Counted from the stretch's first letter, positions 29,021 through 38,329 are shown. The stretch is DNA of 64,000 bases from an uncultured Clostridia bacterium (GCA_934793215.1 CAKVOP010000005.1:1-64000), one strand, 5' to 3'. Notes: generated from the letters alone by a model not told the origin. Numbers and translations: made by a program.

Positions 29021-29333
29021 TACTTGTAAAAATCAAATTTATCCAAAAATGAGAGGATTTTTCCTCTCTTTTTTGTTTTGCAAGGCTTTTTGAACCTTCT
29101 TCATAGCCAAGTGGCAGTACACTCATGCAATAAAGCCCCTCGTCATCATATTTAATGCTTATCATTTCTTGGCGTTCAAGGTAAGAAAGAACTTCATCTA
29201 GTCCGTCAAGGTCAATTTTATATCTTTGTGGAAGTGCAGAAATAACGTCCTTGCCGTCCACAATTTTGTATCTGCCAGAAGGACATTCCTTTATTAAAAT
29301 TTTAAGAACTAGTTTGGTTTTTATATCAAGCAT
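28959..29333 (-). CDS. Winged-helix-like protein with C-terminal membrane helix
   Basis: The frame is open up to 29405 (148 residues), but the start at the Met at 29333 (125 residues) is preferred. From there M-L-D-I-K-T-K-L-V-L-K-I-L aligns with the N-terminus of the divergent neighbour, [13 protein letters not shown]. No ribosome site decides it. The first 80 residues look like a winged helix (helix, helix, Asp/Glu-rich recognition helix, strand pair ending in G-L-Y-C-M-S). A basic linker (about 88-98) leads to a membrane segment of about 25 residues at the C-terminus. Function is unknown; a membrane-tethered DNA-binding protein is one reading. The 3' end overlaps radC by 62 bp. Confidence 0.65.
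   Translation of the reverse strand: MLDIKTKLVLKILIKECPSGRYKIVDGKDVISALPQRYKIDLDGLDEVLSYLERQEMISIKYDDEGLYCMSVLPLGYEEGSKSLAKQKREEKSSHFWINLIFTSISSLIAGILGVMLANILHLG
29051..29074 (+). terminator. radC terminator embedded in a convergent gene
   Basis: GAGAGGA (29051-29057) pairs perfectly with TCCTCTC (29062-29068) around TTTT, followed by six T. It is 31 bp after the radC stop but lies inside the coding part of the minus-strand gene, where it encodes a Lys/Arg/Glu/Ser-rich linker. Confidence 0.75.
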
Positions 29334-29420
29334 TTGCATATTTTTTGCCAAACAATATTTGAGATATACATATTCAAGAGAATATTGAATGATTAAATTG
29401 AGCATAATTATTTGATTATT

Positions 29421-29783
29421 ATGATAGATAGGCGAGAAAAACTTGTTTTGACATATTTATGCAGGGCTTGTTCGGCGAAAAAGACAAGTCTTATTTCTCC
29501 GCACCAGATTGCAGAAAATGTTTCAAAAAAAATCATTCTTTCAACCACTGAAATTGACGAGATTATGACAAATCTTTCGATGCAAAATTATATAGATTTT
29601 GTTGCAACAGAGTGGAAGAATGGATACTACTACTGCATTAAACTCAAATCCAAAGGGCAAACATACCTTGCAGATTCAAAACGAGCAAAGAAAGCATTGG
29701 GGTTGCTTGTTTTGCGTAGCATATTCCTTGCATCGGTTTCTTTTGTTTTTGGACTTATTTTAAAAGCGATTTTCAAAGCCTGA
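29421..29783 (+). CDS. Winged-helix-like protein with C-terminal membrane helix (paralog)
   Basis: About 120 residues from the ATG at 29421; a TTG at 29412 in the same frame would add three residues. There is no clear ribosome site. The layout matches the divergent minus-strand neighbour: N-terminal [10 protein letters not shown], a helical winged-helix-like region with an E-I-D-E-I-M recognition helix, strands ending in G-Y-Y-Y-C-I, a basic linker, then one membrane helix (about 95-117). The two are probably paralogs placed head to head with under 90 bp between preferred starts. Function is unknown. They may form a heteromeric membrane-bound sensor or regulator; this is inference. Confidence 0.65.
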   Translation: MIDRREKLVLTYLCRACSAKKTSLISPHQIAENVSKKIILSTTEIDEIMTNLSMQNYIDFVATEWKNGYYYCIKLKSKGQTYLADSKRAKKALGLLVLRSIFLASVSFVFGLILKAIFKA

Positions 29784-29790
29784 AAAACGA

Positions 29791-29819
29791 TTTACTTTGT
29801 TTGCTTTTCGTGATAAAAT
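29791..29819 (+). promoter_or_regulatory. Promoter of uvrB
   Basis: TTTACT (29791-29796) and TAAAAT (29814-29819) with a 17-bp spacer. The predicted start lies near 29826, which favours the ATG at 29837 over the in-frame start at 29801. No LexA-type box was recognised around it. Confidence 0.5.
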
Positions 29820-29836
29820 ACTTTAAAGGAAGGAAA

Positions 29837-31792
29837 ATGGAATTTGATTTAGTCTCGAAATATCAACCCGCAGGAGACCAACCCGAAGCGATAGATAAAC
29901 TTGTTGAGGGGTTTAAAGAAGGGCTTAAAGACCAAGTGTTGCAAGGTGTAACAGGCAGTGGAAAAACTTTTACAATGGCAAACATTATCAAAAAGATGAA
30001 AAAGCCGACGCTTGTTATTGCCCATAACAAAACTCTTGCTGCCCAACTTTGTAATGAATTTAGAGAGTTTTTCCCACATAATCGTGTGGAATATTTTGTT
30101 TCGTACTATGATTACTATCAGCCCGAAGCATACATTGTTTCTACTGATACTTATATTGAAAAAGACATGGCTGTGAATGATGAAATAGACAAACTTCGTT
30201 CAAGTGCGACCTCTTCAATTTTAGAGCGTGACGATGTTATCATAGTGGCGAGTGTTTCTTGCATTTACGGACTTGGTAACCCAAATGAATATTACAATTT
30301 GCATATTGCTTTGCGAGAGGGAGACATGGTGGATAGAGATGAAATAATATCCCGCCTTATAGATATTCAGTTTACAAGAAATGATATAGATTTTAAGCGA
30401 TCTACATTTAGGGTAAAAGGTGATACTCTTGATATATTTCCTGCAAACCAAAGTGAACTTGCAATAAAAGTCCAATTTTTTGGTGACGAAATTGAAAAAA
30501 TCTATAATTTTGACCCCGTTTCTGGAAATCTTTTAAGTGAAGAAAAATATGTCGCGATTTATCCTGCAACTCATTATGCAGTAGGGCGAAATCGCATGGA
30601 AAAAGCACTGGAAGAGATTGAAAAAGACAGGCTTGCTGCTGTGGAAAACTTTGAGAAAGAGGGCAAACTTATTGAAGCAGAACGCATTGGACAAAGAGTT
30701 GCTTATGATGAGGAAATGATGCGTGAAGTGGGGTATTGCAGTGGCATAGAGAATTATTCGAGATACTTTGATGGCCGTTCGCCGGGAGAACCTCCATATA
30801 CACTTATAGATTATTTTCCAAAAGATTTTTTAACTATTATTGATGAAAGTCATATGACCTTACCACAAGTGAGAGCAATGTATAATGGTGATAAAGCAAG
30901 AAAAACTAGTCTTGTTGATTTTGGATTTAGGCTTGAAGCGGCACGCGATAATAGACCTCTTACCTTTGAAGAGTTTGAAAAAAAACTTGGGCAGACATTG
31001 TTCGTTTCCGCTACGCCTGCAAAGTACGAACTTGAAAAAGCGGGGCAGGTGGTTAAACAAATAATTCGTCCAACTGGACTTCTTGACCCAAGCATTGAGG
31101 TTAGACCAATAAAAAATCAAATTGAAGACCTTATGGTAGAGTTGCAAAAGACCATATCTCGTGGAGGGCGTGTTCTTGTCACAACATTGACAAAGAAAAT
31201 GGCTGAAAGTTTAACGGCGTATCTTCAAGAGCATAATTTTAAATCTAAATACATGCATAGTGAAATTGATACTATGGAAAGGGTAGATATAGTAAACGGG
31301 CTTCGCAGTGGCGAGTTCGATGTTCTTGTAGGCATTAACCTTTTACGTGAAGGGCTAGACATGCCAGAAGTGGAACTTGTTGCAATTCTTGATGCTGATA
31401 AAGAGGGCTTTTTGCGCAGTGAAGGAGCACTTATTCAAACAATAGGACGAGCGGCACGCAATGCTAATGGTCATGTGGTCATGTATGCTGACACTATGAC
31501 GGATTCAATGAAGCGGGCGATTGACACAACCAATGAGAGACGCGCTATTCAAGAGGCGTTTAATAAAGAGCATGGTATAACGCCAAAAACTATCATAAAA
31601 GAAGTTAAAAACACGCTAGAGATAAGTAAAAAAGTTGATGAAAAAAATCTTAAAAAAGAAGATATCCCTGCCGAGATAGAAAAACTTACTGGCATGATGA
31701 AAGTAGCATCGGGGGCTCTTGACTTTGAAAGAGCGATTGAACTTCGCAACCAAATTCAGGCGTTAAGGAAGAAACTCACAAAAATGAAATAA
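29837..31792 (+). CDS. uvrB: Excinuclease ABC subunit B
   Basis: A 651-residue protein (usual about 660). UvrB is the damage-verifying helicase of nucleotide excision repair, loaded by UvrA and then bound by UvrC. Walker A G-V-T-G-S-G-K-T is at 37-44. The beta-hairpin [10 protein letters not shown] that clamps one strand is near 92-101. Helicase motif VI is near R-A-A-R-N. The C-terminal UVR domain (paired helices binding UvrC) occupies the last 35 residues. The start is set by AAGGAAGG ahead of the ATG. uvrA follows after 76 bp; uvrC is not in the window. Confidence 0.97.
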   Translation: MEFDLVSKYQPAGDQPEAIDKLVEGFKEGLKDQVLQGVTGSGKTFTMANIIKKMKKPTLVIAHNKTLAAQLCNEFREFFPHNRVEYFVSYYDYYQPEAYIVSTDTYIEKDMAVNDEIDKLRSSATSSILERDDVIIVASVSCIYGLGNPNEYYNLHIALREGDMVDRDEIISRLIDIQFTRNDIDFKRSTFRVKGDTLDIFPANQSELAIKVQFFGDEIEKIYNFDPVSGNLLSEEKYVAIYPATHYAVGRNRMEKALEEIEKDRLAAVENFEKEGKLIEAERIGQRVAYDEEMMREVGYCSGIENYSRYFDGRSPGEPPYTLIDYFPKDFLTIIDESHMTLPQVRAMYNGDKARKTSLVDFGFRLEAARDNRPLTFEEFEKKLGQTLFVSATPAKYELEKAGQVVKQIIRPTGLLDPSIEVRPIKNQIEDLMVELQKTISRGGRVLVTTLTKKMAESLTAYLQEHNFKSKYMHSEIDTMERVDIVNGLRSGEFDVLVGINLLREGLDMPEVELVAILDADKEGFLRSEGALIQTIGRAARNANGHVVMYADTMTDSMKRAIDTTNERRAIQEAFNKEHGITPKTIIKEVKNTLEISKKVDEKNLKKEDIPAEIEKLTGMMKVASGALDFERAIELRNQIQALRKKLTKMK

Positions 31793-31868
31793 AAGAAAAA
31801 TAATAGAAAACATTAAATTTATAAAAAACACATAAAAAGTGCGATTTTTATTAAAAAAAGGATAAATT

Positions 31869-34700
31869 ATGCAAAATTCAATTAGAATTCATGGTGCAAA
31901 AGAAAATAATCTTAAAAATATTGATCTTGAATTTCCTAAAAACGAACTGGTTGTTTTTACTGGAGTAAGTGGTTCTGGTAAATCTAGTCTCGCTTTTGGT
32001 ACAATTTTTGCAGAAGGACAAAGAAGATATATTGAAAGTCTTTCCTCTTATGCGAGAATGTTTTTGGGACAAGCACAAAAGCCAGATGTTGAATCTATTG
32101 ACGGATTAAGTCCGGCTATTTCTATTGACCAAAAAACAACCAATCACAATCCTCGTTCGACTGTAGGAACAGTTACAGAAATTTATGATTATTTAAGACT
32201 TTTGTATGCACGAGTGGGAACTGCTTATTGTCCTCATTGTGATAAACCTATTGCGAAACAAACGATAGACGACATTGTTGAAAGCGTAATGAAAAATGTT
32301 TCTGGTGCTCGCCTAACAATAATGGCTCCAATCGCAAGAGGCGAAAAGGGTGCTTTTGCAAAGCAGTTTGAAAGTCTTAAAAAATCAGGTTATGTTAGGG
32401 TTAAAGTTGACGGAAGCGTTTACACACTTGATGAAGAAATTAATCTTGACAAAAATCTAAAACATGATATCTATGTTGTTGTCGACCGTGTCGTGATGAA
32501 AGAGGGGGTTCGCTCGCGCTTGACCGATTCCATTGAGACTGCAATAAAACTTGGAGAAGGACTTGCAGTTGTTGATTGTGATGGAGATGAAACTCTATTC
32601 TCGACAAATTATGCTTGTCCTTATTGTGGCTGGACGCTTGAAGAACTTTCACCAAGGTTGTTCTCTTTTAACGCTCCGTTTGGTGCGTGCCCACAATGTG
32701 CTGGTCTAGGCGTTTATAGCGATGTAAGTGAAAGTTTGATTTTGAAGGACGGAGACCTTTCAATTAATGAGGGTGCGTTCAATGCAACTGGTTGGAGAAT
32801 TGATGGGGGCGGGCTTGCCGCTCGATACTTTTACGCCTTGTCCAAAAAGTATGGAATTGATTTAGATACACCAGTTATAAAACTTCCAAAGAAGCAACTC
32901 AATATTTTGCTTTATGGCAATAATGGAGAAGAACTGGACATTTATGGCGATGAAAACCGCAATAAGACTCTTGAAAGATACAATGGCAAAAAAGCACTTT
33001 CTTTTGAAGGAATTGTAAATAACTTAAAACGTCGATTGGTTGAGGCAAAAAGCGAATTTGTAAGATTTGAAATCGGGAAATTTGTCAATGAAATAACTTG
33101 TCCAAAATGTAACGGCAAAAGGCTGAATGAAAGAGCACTCTCGGTTAAAATAAAAGGTAAAAACATAGCAGAAGTTTGTGACATGTCGGTTGAAAATCTT
33201 TCACACTTTTTTGATGATTTAAGTCTTTCAATAGAGAAAACCGAGATTGCAAAAAGCATTTTAAAAGAAATTAAAGCTCGTCTCAATTTTTTAATTGATG
33301 TAGGTTTAAACTACCTTACTCTTTCGCGAGAAGCAGAGACATTGTCAGGTGGAGAAAGCCAGAGAATTAGACTTGCCACGCAAATAGGTTCTGGATTAAG
33401 TGGCGTGCTATACATTCTTGATGAACCTAGCATTGGACTTCACCAAAGAGATAACGACAGACTTATTGGAACGCTCAAACATCTTCGCGACCTTGGCAAT
33501 ACATTGATTGTTGTCGAACATGATGAAGACACAATAAGGTCGGCAGATTACATTGTTGATGTTGGACCTTATGCGGGAGTGCATGGTGGCGAAATTGTGG
33601 CCAGCGGAACTTATGAAGAAATCCTAAAAAGTCCTACTTCGATTACTGCCAAATTTTTGAGAGGTGATGAAAAAATAGAAGTACCCGAAGTGCGTAAGAA
33701 GCCAAAGGATTTTTTAAAGGTCAAAGGGGCAAAGCAAAACAATCTTAAAAATATTGATGTAAAATTGCCTATTGGGGTATTTACTTGCATAACAGGTGTT
33801 TCAGGAAGCGGTAAAAGTTCACTTATGAATGAAATCATCTATCCTTGTTTGTCAAACAAACTTAACCGTTCTAATCTTGAACTTGGCAAGTTTGATAGGA
33901 TAGATGGCGTTGAAAAACTTGATAAAGTGATAAATATAGACCAGTCACCTATCGGCAGAACACCTCGATCAAATCCTGCAACTTATGTTGGCATGTTTAC
34001 TTATATACGAAATTTGTTTGCTGCGACTCCTGATGCCAAAGCAAAAGGATACACGGCGTCAAGATTTAGTTTTAATATTGCTGGCGGAAGGTGCGAAGCG
34101 TGTGAGGGGGCGGGTGAAAAAGAAATTGAAATGTATTTCTTGCCTGATATCTCTGTTCCTTGCGAAGTGTGCAAAGGTAAACGCTATAATCACGAAACTC
34201 TTGAAGTTAGATACAAAGGTAAAACGATAAGTGATGTTTTAGACATGACGGTGGAAGAGGGGCTTAAATTTTTTGAGAACGTTCCAAGTATAAAAAACAA
34301 GTTGCAAGCACTGCACGATGTCGGGCTTGATTATATAAGACTTGGTCAGCCTGCAACCACACTTTCGGGTGGAGAGGCACAAAGAGTTAAACTTGCGACC
34401 GAATTGTCTAAAAAATCGACAGGGAAAACTATTTATCTTTTAGATGAGCCAACCACTGGACTCCATATGTACGATGTTAAAAAATTGATTTCAATCCTTA
34501 ACCGTCTTGTTGAGGGTGGAAACAGTGTGGTAGTTATTGAGCATAATCTTGATGTTATTAAATCTGCAGACTATCTTATTGACCTTGGACCAGAGGGCGG
34601 AGATGGTGGCGGGCAAATAGTTGCCACAGGAACTCCCGAGGAAGTTGCAAAATGTGAAAAATCATATACGGGCAAATATTTAAAAAAATATCTTAATTAA
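31869..34700 (+). CDS. uvrA: Excinuclease ABC subunit A
   Basis: A 943-residue ABC-type ATPase, full length for UvrA. It dimerises, finds bulky DNA lesions and loads UvrB. Two nucleotide-binding domains are present: Walker A G-V-S-G-S-G-K-S at 32-39 and again near 640, with L-S-G-G-E signatures in both halves. The expected zinc-binding Cys pairs are visible (C-P-H-C, C-P-Y-C...C-P-Q-C, C-P-K-C, and C-E-A-C...C-E-V-C in the second half). AAAAGGA precedes the ATG. It is very probably co-transcribed with uvrB and ends before a strong bidirectional terminator. Confidence 0.98.
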   Translation: MQNSIRIHGAKENNLKNIDLEFPKNELVVFTGVSGSGKSSLAFGTIFAEGQRRYIESLSSYARMFLGQAQKPDVESIDGLSPAISIDQKTTNHNPRSTVGTVTEIYDYLRLLYARVGTAYCPHCDKPIAKQTIDDIVESVMKNVSGARLTIMAPIARGEKGAFAKQFESLKKSGYVRVKVDGSVYTLDEEINLDKNLKHDIYVVVDRVVMKEGVRSRLTDSIETAIKLGEGLAVVDCDGDETLFSTNYACPYCGWTLEELSPRLFSFNAPFGACPQCAGLGVYSDVSESLILKDGDLSINEGAFNATGWRIDGGGLAARYFYALSKKYGIDLDTPVIKLPKKQLNILLYGNNGEELDIYGDENRNKTLERYNGKKALSFEGIVNNLKRRLVEAKSEFVRFEIGKFVNEITCPKCNGKRLNERALSVKIKGKNIAEVCDMSVENLSHFFDDLSLSIEKTEIAKSILKEIKARLNFLIDVGLNYLTLSREAETLSGGESQRIRLATQIGSGLSGVLYILDEPSIGLHQRDNDRLIGTLKHLRDLGNTLIVVEHDEDTIRSADYIVDVGPYAGVHGGEIVASGTYEEILKSPTSITAKFLRGDEKIEVPEVRKKPKDFLKVKGAKQNNLKNIDVKLPIGVFTCITGVSGSGKSSLMNEIIYPCLSNKLNRSNLELGKFDRIDGVEKLDKVINIDQSPIGRTPRSNPATYVGMFTYIRNLFAATPDAKAKGYTASRFSFNIAGGRCEACEGAGEKEIEMYFLPDISVPCEVCKGKRYNHETLEVRYKGKTISDVLDMTVEEGLKFFENVPSIKNKLQALHDVGLDYIRLGQPATTLSGGEAQRVKLATELSKKSTGKTIYLLDEPTTGLHMYDVKKLISILNRLVEGGNSVVVIEHNLDVIKSADYLIDLGPEGGDGGGQIVATGTPEEVAKCEKSYTGKYLKKYLN

Positions 34701-34770
34701 TATATTGTTATTAAGAAAACTATTCTTAAAAAAACAGAAAATTAAATAATTTTTTAATTTTTAGAAAACA

Positions 34771-34805
34771 AAAAACACATTAAGCGTTTTACTTAATGTG
34801 TTTTT
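34771..34805. terminator. Bidirectional terminator after uvrA
   Basis: A 14-bp perfect stem, 34771-34784 with 34792-34805, around a 7-base loop. A-run and T-run flanks on both sides let it serve uvrA and the convergent unknown gene. Confidence 0.88.
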
Positions 34806-34831
34806 ATTTATTAAATCAAAATTTCAACTTG

Positions 34832-35392
34832 TTATTCTCTTGTTAATTCAGCTTGCTTTGCTCGATTTTTATTTTCAAGTGCTTTAATATTTTTTAAAAC
34901 TCTAGCGAGGTCTTCTAATGGGCATTGGAATGTGCAACCCACAGATTGGATTTCCCATGGTTCAGCATCGCGTAGTTCTCCATTTGGAGTAATTCGTTTT
35001 TGATAGTACTCTGGACGAAAGCGTTGCAATTTGCCTTTTGTAAGAGAGGTTTTGACCGTAAGATAAAATTCCTTTGCAATTTCTTCATTTGGACGATATA
35101 CACTAAATCGTTTGTTTGCAAAGACATGGTCTTCGTCAAATTTGTATAAGTGCCAGTGTTGCCAAAGCAAAACTAGTTTATCCTTGACAGATAAATTTTT
35201 ATCTCCATAATTGTTTTTGAAATATTCGTTTGAAAGATTTTTTTCGTTTTTGAAAAACACGATGCCATAAACGGGGAAGTTAAGATTTTCGCGGCCTGGC
35301 TCGTTGCAAAATTCCTTATCTAGTTTGCAAATAGTTGCGATTATGCCATTGCAGTTATAAATCAAATATCTATTTTCGGCAAGTTTTATCAT
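34832..35392 (-). CDS. Unrecognised protein, 186 aa
   Basis: I do not recognise the family. The start is well supported: AGGAGG six bases upstream and an ideal promoter at 35415-35443. The protein looks soluble, with no signal or membrane segment. It has a strand-rich N-terminal half with several Cys (C14, C22, C29 region), a conserved-looking aromatic patch (L-L-W-Q-H-W-H-L-Y), a W-E-I-Q-S-V-G-C-T-F-Q-C segment and a charged helical C-terminus. It is a single-gene unit between convergent uvrA and co-directional walJ. Codon use looks like its neighbours, so there is no sign of recent transfer. Confidence 0.75.
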   Translation of the reverse strand: MIKLAENRYLIYNCNGIIATICKLDKEFCNEPGRENLNFPVYGIVFFKNEKNLSNEYFKNNYGDKNLSVKDKLVLLWQHWHLYKFDEDHVFANKRFSVYRPNEEIAKEFYLTVKTSLTKGKLQRFRPEYYQKRITPNGELRDAEPWEIQSVGCTFQCPLEDLARVLKNIKALENKNRAKQAELTRE

Positions 35393-35414
35393 ACATGCCT
35401 CCTAGAATATTTAC

Positions 35415-35443
35415 ATTATAAACCACCATTACTGCTTTGTCAA
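35415..35443 (-). promoter_or_regulatory. Consensus promoter of the 186-aa unknown gene
   Basis: On the minus strand, TTGACA (35443-35438) and TATAAT (35420-35415) with exactly 17 bp between them, a full-consensus sigma-A promoter, 22 bp before the start codon. Confidence 0.88.
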
Positions 35444-35512
35444 ATACAAATTTTTTCTATTTCTCATCATAAAAGCATTTTTAAAATAGGCGTTTTTTAC
35501 GATTTTGTTTTA

Positions 35513-36298
35513 TCATTTCAACTTAAAAAATGTGCCAGGGCGGGTGGTTGCGACATCTATGTGAATGTCTTGCCCCTCTTTTATTCCAAATGTTTCTATC
35601 TTTTTTGAAACATAGTTATATGCAAGCGAAGGCGTGTTATTTTCTTTACTCAAGTGTGAAAGTACTATTTGTTTGGTCCCGCTGTTTGCAAGAAAAGCAA
35701 CAACATCGCTTGATGCATCATTTGAAAGGTGACCAAATGGACCATCAATTCGGCGTTTTAGTGACAATGGATATTTTGTTCCATTCATAAGCATGGTGCG
35801 GTCATAGTTGGCTTCAAGATAAACAAGGTCACTACCTTGAATGGTAGTCAAAACTTGGTCGGTCATGTGCCCAATGTCTGTTACGACACTGACTTTGCGG
35901 TTTCCTTGACTAAAACTAAACCCATAACATTTAACATCGTGAGGCACCTCAACAGGAGTTACAAGAATATCTGCAAACTCAAATTTCCCATCAAAAATTT
36001 TTCGATTTTCTATTTTGACTTTTTTAAATTTATCGTCGAGAGTTGTCCAAACATCTTGAGCAGCAAAAACAGGGGTGTCATATTTGCTTGAAAATATGTC
36101 CACACCTTTGATATGGTCGCTATGTTCGTGACTGACAATAATTGCATCTATTTCATAAGGTTTAACACCGATAAGGTCAAGACGTTTAGATGTCTCTTGG
36201 CACGACAAACCCATGTCAAGCAAGATTTTCTTGTTGTCACTTTCAATGTAAGTCAAATTTCCATCGCTCCCAGAGGAGAGGTTTATCATACGTAACAT
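35513..36298 (-). CDS. walJ: MBL-fold hydrolase of the WalJ/YycJ type
   Basis: A 261-residue metallo-beta-lactamase-fold protein. S-H-E-H-S-D-H near 56-62 is the H-x-H-x-D-H metal motif, supported by D-I-G-H and a late L-S-H-L-S-K-E-N. WalJ-type proteins are exonucleases coupling DNA processing to division and normally sit in the walRK operon. Here no two-component genes are adjacent. The start at 36298 (or the Met three codons later) lacks a good ribosome site, but a small ORF ends 10 bp upstream, so translation may be coupled. No clear terminator follows. Confidence 0.88.
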   Translation of the reverse strand: MLRMINLSSGSDGNLTYIESDNKKILLDMGLSCQETSKRLDLIGVKPYEIDAIIVSHEHSDHIKGVDIFSSKYDTPVFAAQDVWTTLDDKFKKVKIENRKIFDGKFEFADILVTPVEVPHDVKCYGFSFSQGNRKVSVVTDIGHMTDQVLTTIQGSDLVYLEANYDRTMLMNGTKYPLSLKRRIDGPFGHLSNDASSDVVAFLANSGTKQIVLSHLSKENNTPSLAYNYVSKKIETFGIKEGQDIHIDVATTRPGTFFKLK

Positions 36299-36308
36299 AA
36301 GTCATATT

Positions 36309-36458
36309 TTAGCACAAAGTGAGTTCTATTGCAAGCGTGGGTGAAATTATTGCCGACTTTTCTTTTTTAAAGAACACATTGCGCCCTAGTGCGGTAAGTG
36401 CCCAAACAAAAGCCATAAGCATGATAATCCCAACAATAAAACCCACATTCTTTTTCAT
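36309..36458 (-). CDS. Small single-helix membrane protein (49 aa)
   Basis: A short ORF on the minus strand, ATG at 36458, TAA at 36311-36309. The protein begins M-K-K-N-V-G-F-I-V-G, forms one hydrophobic segment of about 20 residues (rich in I, M, L, F and W), then a basic G-R-N-V-F-F-K-K-E-K patch and a short tail ending in Cys. It looks like a small N-in membrane peptide, or a signal-like peptide. It ends 10 bp before the walJ start, which has no good ribosome site, suggesting coupled translation. The ORF itself also lacks a strong ribosome site, so expression is unproven. Confidence 0.5.
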   Translation of the reverse strand: MKKNVGFIVGIIMLMAFVWALTALGRNVFFKKEKSAIISPTLAIELTLC

Positions 36459-36573
36459 AAGATAAGTTTAATTTGTTTATTTGCCCAAACAAAACCGAAA
36501 ATTGATGTAAATTGGCGAAAAAAGAGAAAGAAAATTGAAAAAATATGATTTTCGTGCTTGGCGAACATTTTAT

Positions 36574-36602
36574 TTGACAGATGGCGGGCTATGTGCTAAA
36601 AT
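36574..36602 (+). promoter_or_regulatory. Promoter of metG
   Basis: TTGACA (36574-36579) and TAAAAT (36597-36602), 17 bp apart. Transcription would begin at about 36609, so the ATG at 36606 would sit at or before the RNA start. This favours the ATG at 36627. Confidence 0.82.
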
Positions 36603-36626
36603 TAAATGAATAAAACGGAGAAAATA

Positions 36627-38210
36627 ATGGACAAATTTTATATCACAACACCTATTTATTATCCAAGTAGAAAGCTTACCATTGGGAATGCTTATACTAC
36701 TATCGCGTGTGATGCTATTGCAAGATTTAATCGTCTTCAAGGGAAAGAGGTATTTTATTTAACGGGAACAGATGAACATGGACAAAAAATAGCACAAGCG
36801 TCCGCGAATGCTGGCAAAACTGAAATGGAATATCTCAACGAAATCATTGCCGACACAAAAGAGCTTTGGCGTATTTTGAACATTTCTTATGATAAGTTTA
36901 TTAGAACGACTGATGATTATCACGAAAAAACAGCACAAAAAGTCTTTAACGAACTTTACAAGCGTGGTTACATATATAAAGGTTCTTATAAAGGTTGGTA
37001 CTGCACACCTTGTGAATCTTTTTGGACTGAAAGCCAACTCGTAAATGGGAAATGTCCAGATTGCGGAAGAGAAGTTAAATTCCAAGAGGAAGAGGCTTAT
37101 TTTTTCAAACTTTCAGAGTTTGGTGATAAACTTTTAAAACTTTACAACGATAATCCTGAATTTTTACTTCCAAGAAATAGAGTCAATGAAATGGTTAACA
37201 ACTTTATTAAACCGGGACTACAAGACCTCTGCGTTTCGAGAACCTCTGTAAAGTGGGGAGTGCCTGTTGAATTTGACCCTAAACATACAATTTATGTTTG
37301 GATAGATGCACTTTCAAACTACATTTCTGCCTTGGGTTATGGAAGTGAAGACGACTCACTTTTTAAAAAGTTCTGGCCAGCTGATGTCCACATTGTTGGA
37401 AAAGAAATAGTTCGTTTTCACGCAGTAATTTGGCCTGCAATGCTTATGGCACTTGATCTTCCACTTCCAAAACGAATATTTGCTCATGGTTGGATACTTT
37501 TTGGAGGAGACAAACTTTCAAAGAGTAAAGAGGTAGGGGGAGAGAAAGAATGTGTAGACCCCCGCGTGCTTGTGCCTCTATACTCTGCTGATGCGGTTAG
37601 ATACATTTTATATAGAGAAATACCTTTTGGCAGTGATGGTAATTATTCGACCGATATTTTTCTTACAAGAATCAACGCCGATCTTTCAAACAATTTTGGA
37701 AATCTCGTTTCGAGAACTTTTGGAATGGTAAAAAAATACTTTGGTGGAGTTATCCCAGTTTCTCACTCTTTAACCCAGCAAGATGATAGTGATTTTCGAG
37801 ATAAAGTGCTTGCAAAAGCAAAGGAAGTATTTGATATCATGTCAAACTATGATGTCACAAAAGCTGTCACAGCAGTTTTTGATATATTTAGCGAAGCAAA
37901 CACTTACATTCAAAAGGTTCAACCTTGGGTGATTGCGAAAGACGAAAATGGCAAAGAAAGACTTGAAAGTGTTATGAGGTCACTTCTTGAAGCAATAAGA
38001 ATCGGGACTAAACTCTTCCAGTCATTTGCCCCAGAGACATGTGAAAAAGTGCTTTATGCTCTTGGTCTTGATGCAAAAGAGAATTTCAAAGATTTAGACA
38101 ATTTTGAAGGGCTTGCAAGTGGAAAAGAACTTGGAGAACTTGGCATTTTGTTCCCACGACTTGACATAGAAGCAGAAAAAGCAAAACTTAAAGAAATTGC
38201 CAATGCTTAA
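36627..38210 (+). CDS. metG: Methionyl-tRNA synthetase with altered signature loops
   Basis: A 527-residue class I synthetase, charging tRNA-Met. The ATG at 36627 has a GGAG site; the in-frame ATG at 36606 coincides with the expected RNA start. T-P-I-Y-Y-P-S opens the Rossmann fold and L-T-G-T-D-E-H-G-Q-K-I follows. One zinc knuckle is visible (C-T-P-C...C-P-D-C, about 128-145), then V-W-I-D-A-L-S-N-Y. Two details are odd. The HIGH motif reads T-I-G-N (18-21), losing both histidines. The KMSKS loop reads K-L-S-K-S (296-300), followed by roughly five extra residues. There is no C-terminal tRNA-binding (Trbp111-like) domain. The identity is secure; full activity is inferred from the otherwise intact core. 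Confidence 0.95.
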   Translation: MDKFYITTPIYYPSRKLTIGNAYTTIACDAIARFNRLQGKEVFYLTGTDEHGQKIAQASANAGKTEMEYLNEIIADTKELWRILNISYDKFIRTTDDYHEKTAQKVFNELYKRGYIYKGSYKGWYCTPCESFWTESQLVNGKCPDCGREVKFQEEEAYFFKLSEFGDKLLKLYNDNPEFLLPRNRVNEMVNNFIKPGLQDLCVSRTSVKWGVPVEFDPKHTIYVWIDALSNYISALGYGSEDDSLFKKFWPADVHIVGKEIVRFHAVIWPAMLMALDLPLPKRIFAHGWILFGGDKLSKSKEVGGEKECVDPRVLVPLYSADAVRYILYREIPFGSDGNYSTDIFLTRINADLSNNFGNLVSRTFGMVKKYFGGVIPVSHSLTQQDDSDFRDKVLAKAKEVFDIMSNYDVTKAVTAVFDIFSEANTYIQKVQPWVIAKDENGKERLESVMRSLLEAIRIGTKLFQSFAPETCEKVLYALGLDAKENFKDLDNFEGLASGKELGELGILFPRLDIEAEKAKLKEIANA

Positions 38211-38217
38211 ATAAAGT

Positions 38218-38256
38218 TCACACAAGGTGATAATCTCACTTTGTGTGACTTTTTTT
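38218..38256 (+). terminator. Terminator of metG
   Basis: A 13-bp stem, TCACACAAGGTGA (38218-38230) with TCACTTTGTGTGA (38236-38248), one G-T pair, loop TAATC, then C and seven T. Confidence 0.9.
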
Positions 38257-38329
38257 GTTTAAACAAGGCTAAAATTTTAACTTATGGAAAAAATTAACAT
38301 AACTGAAAGCATAATTTTTGATTTTTTAT

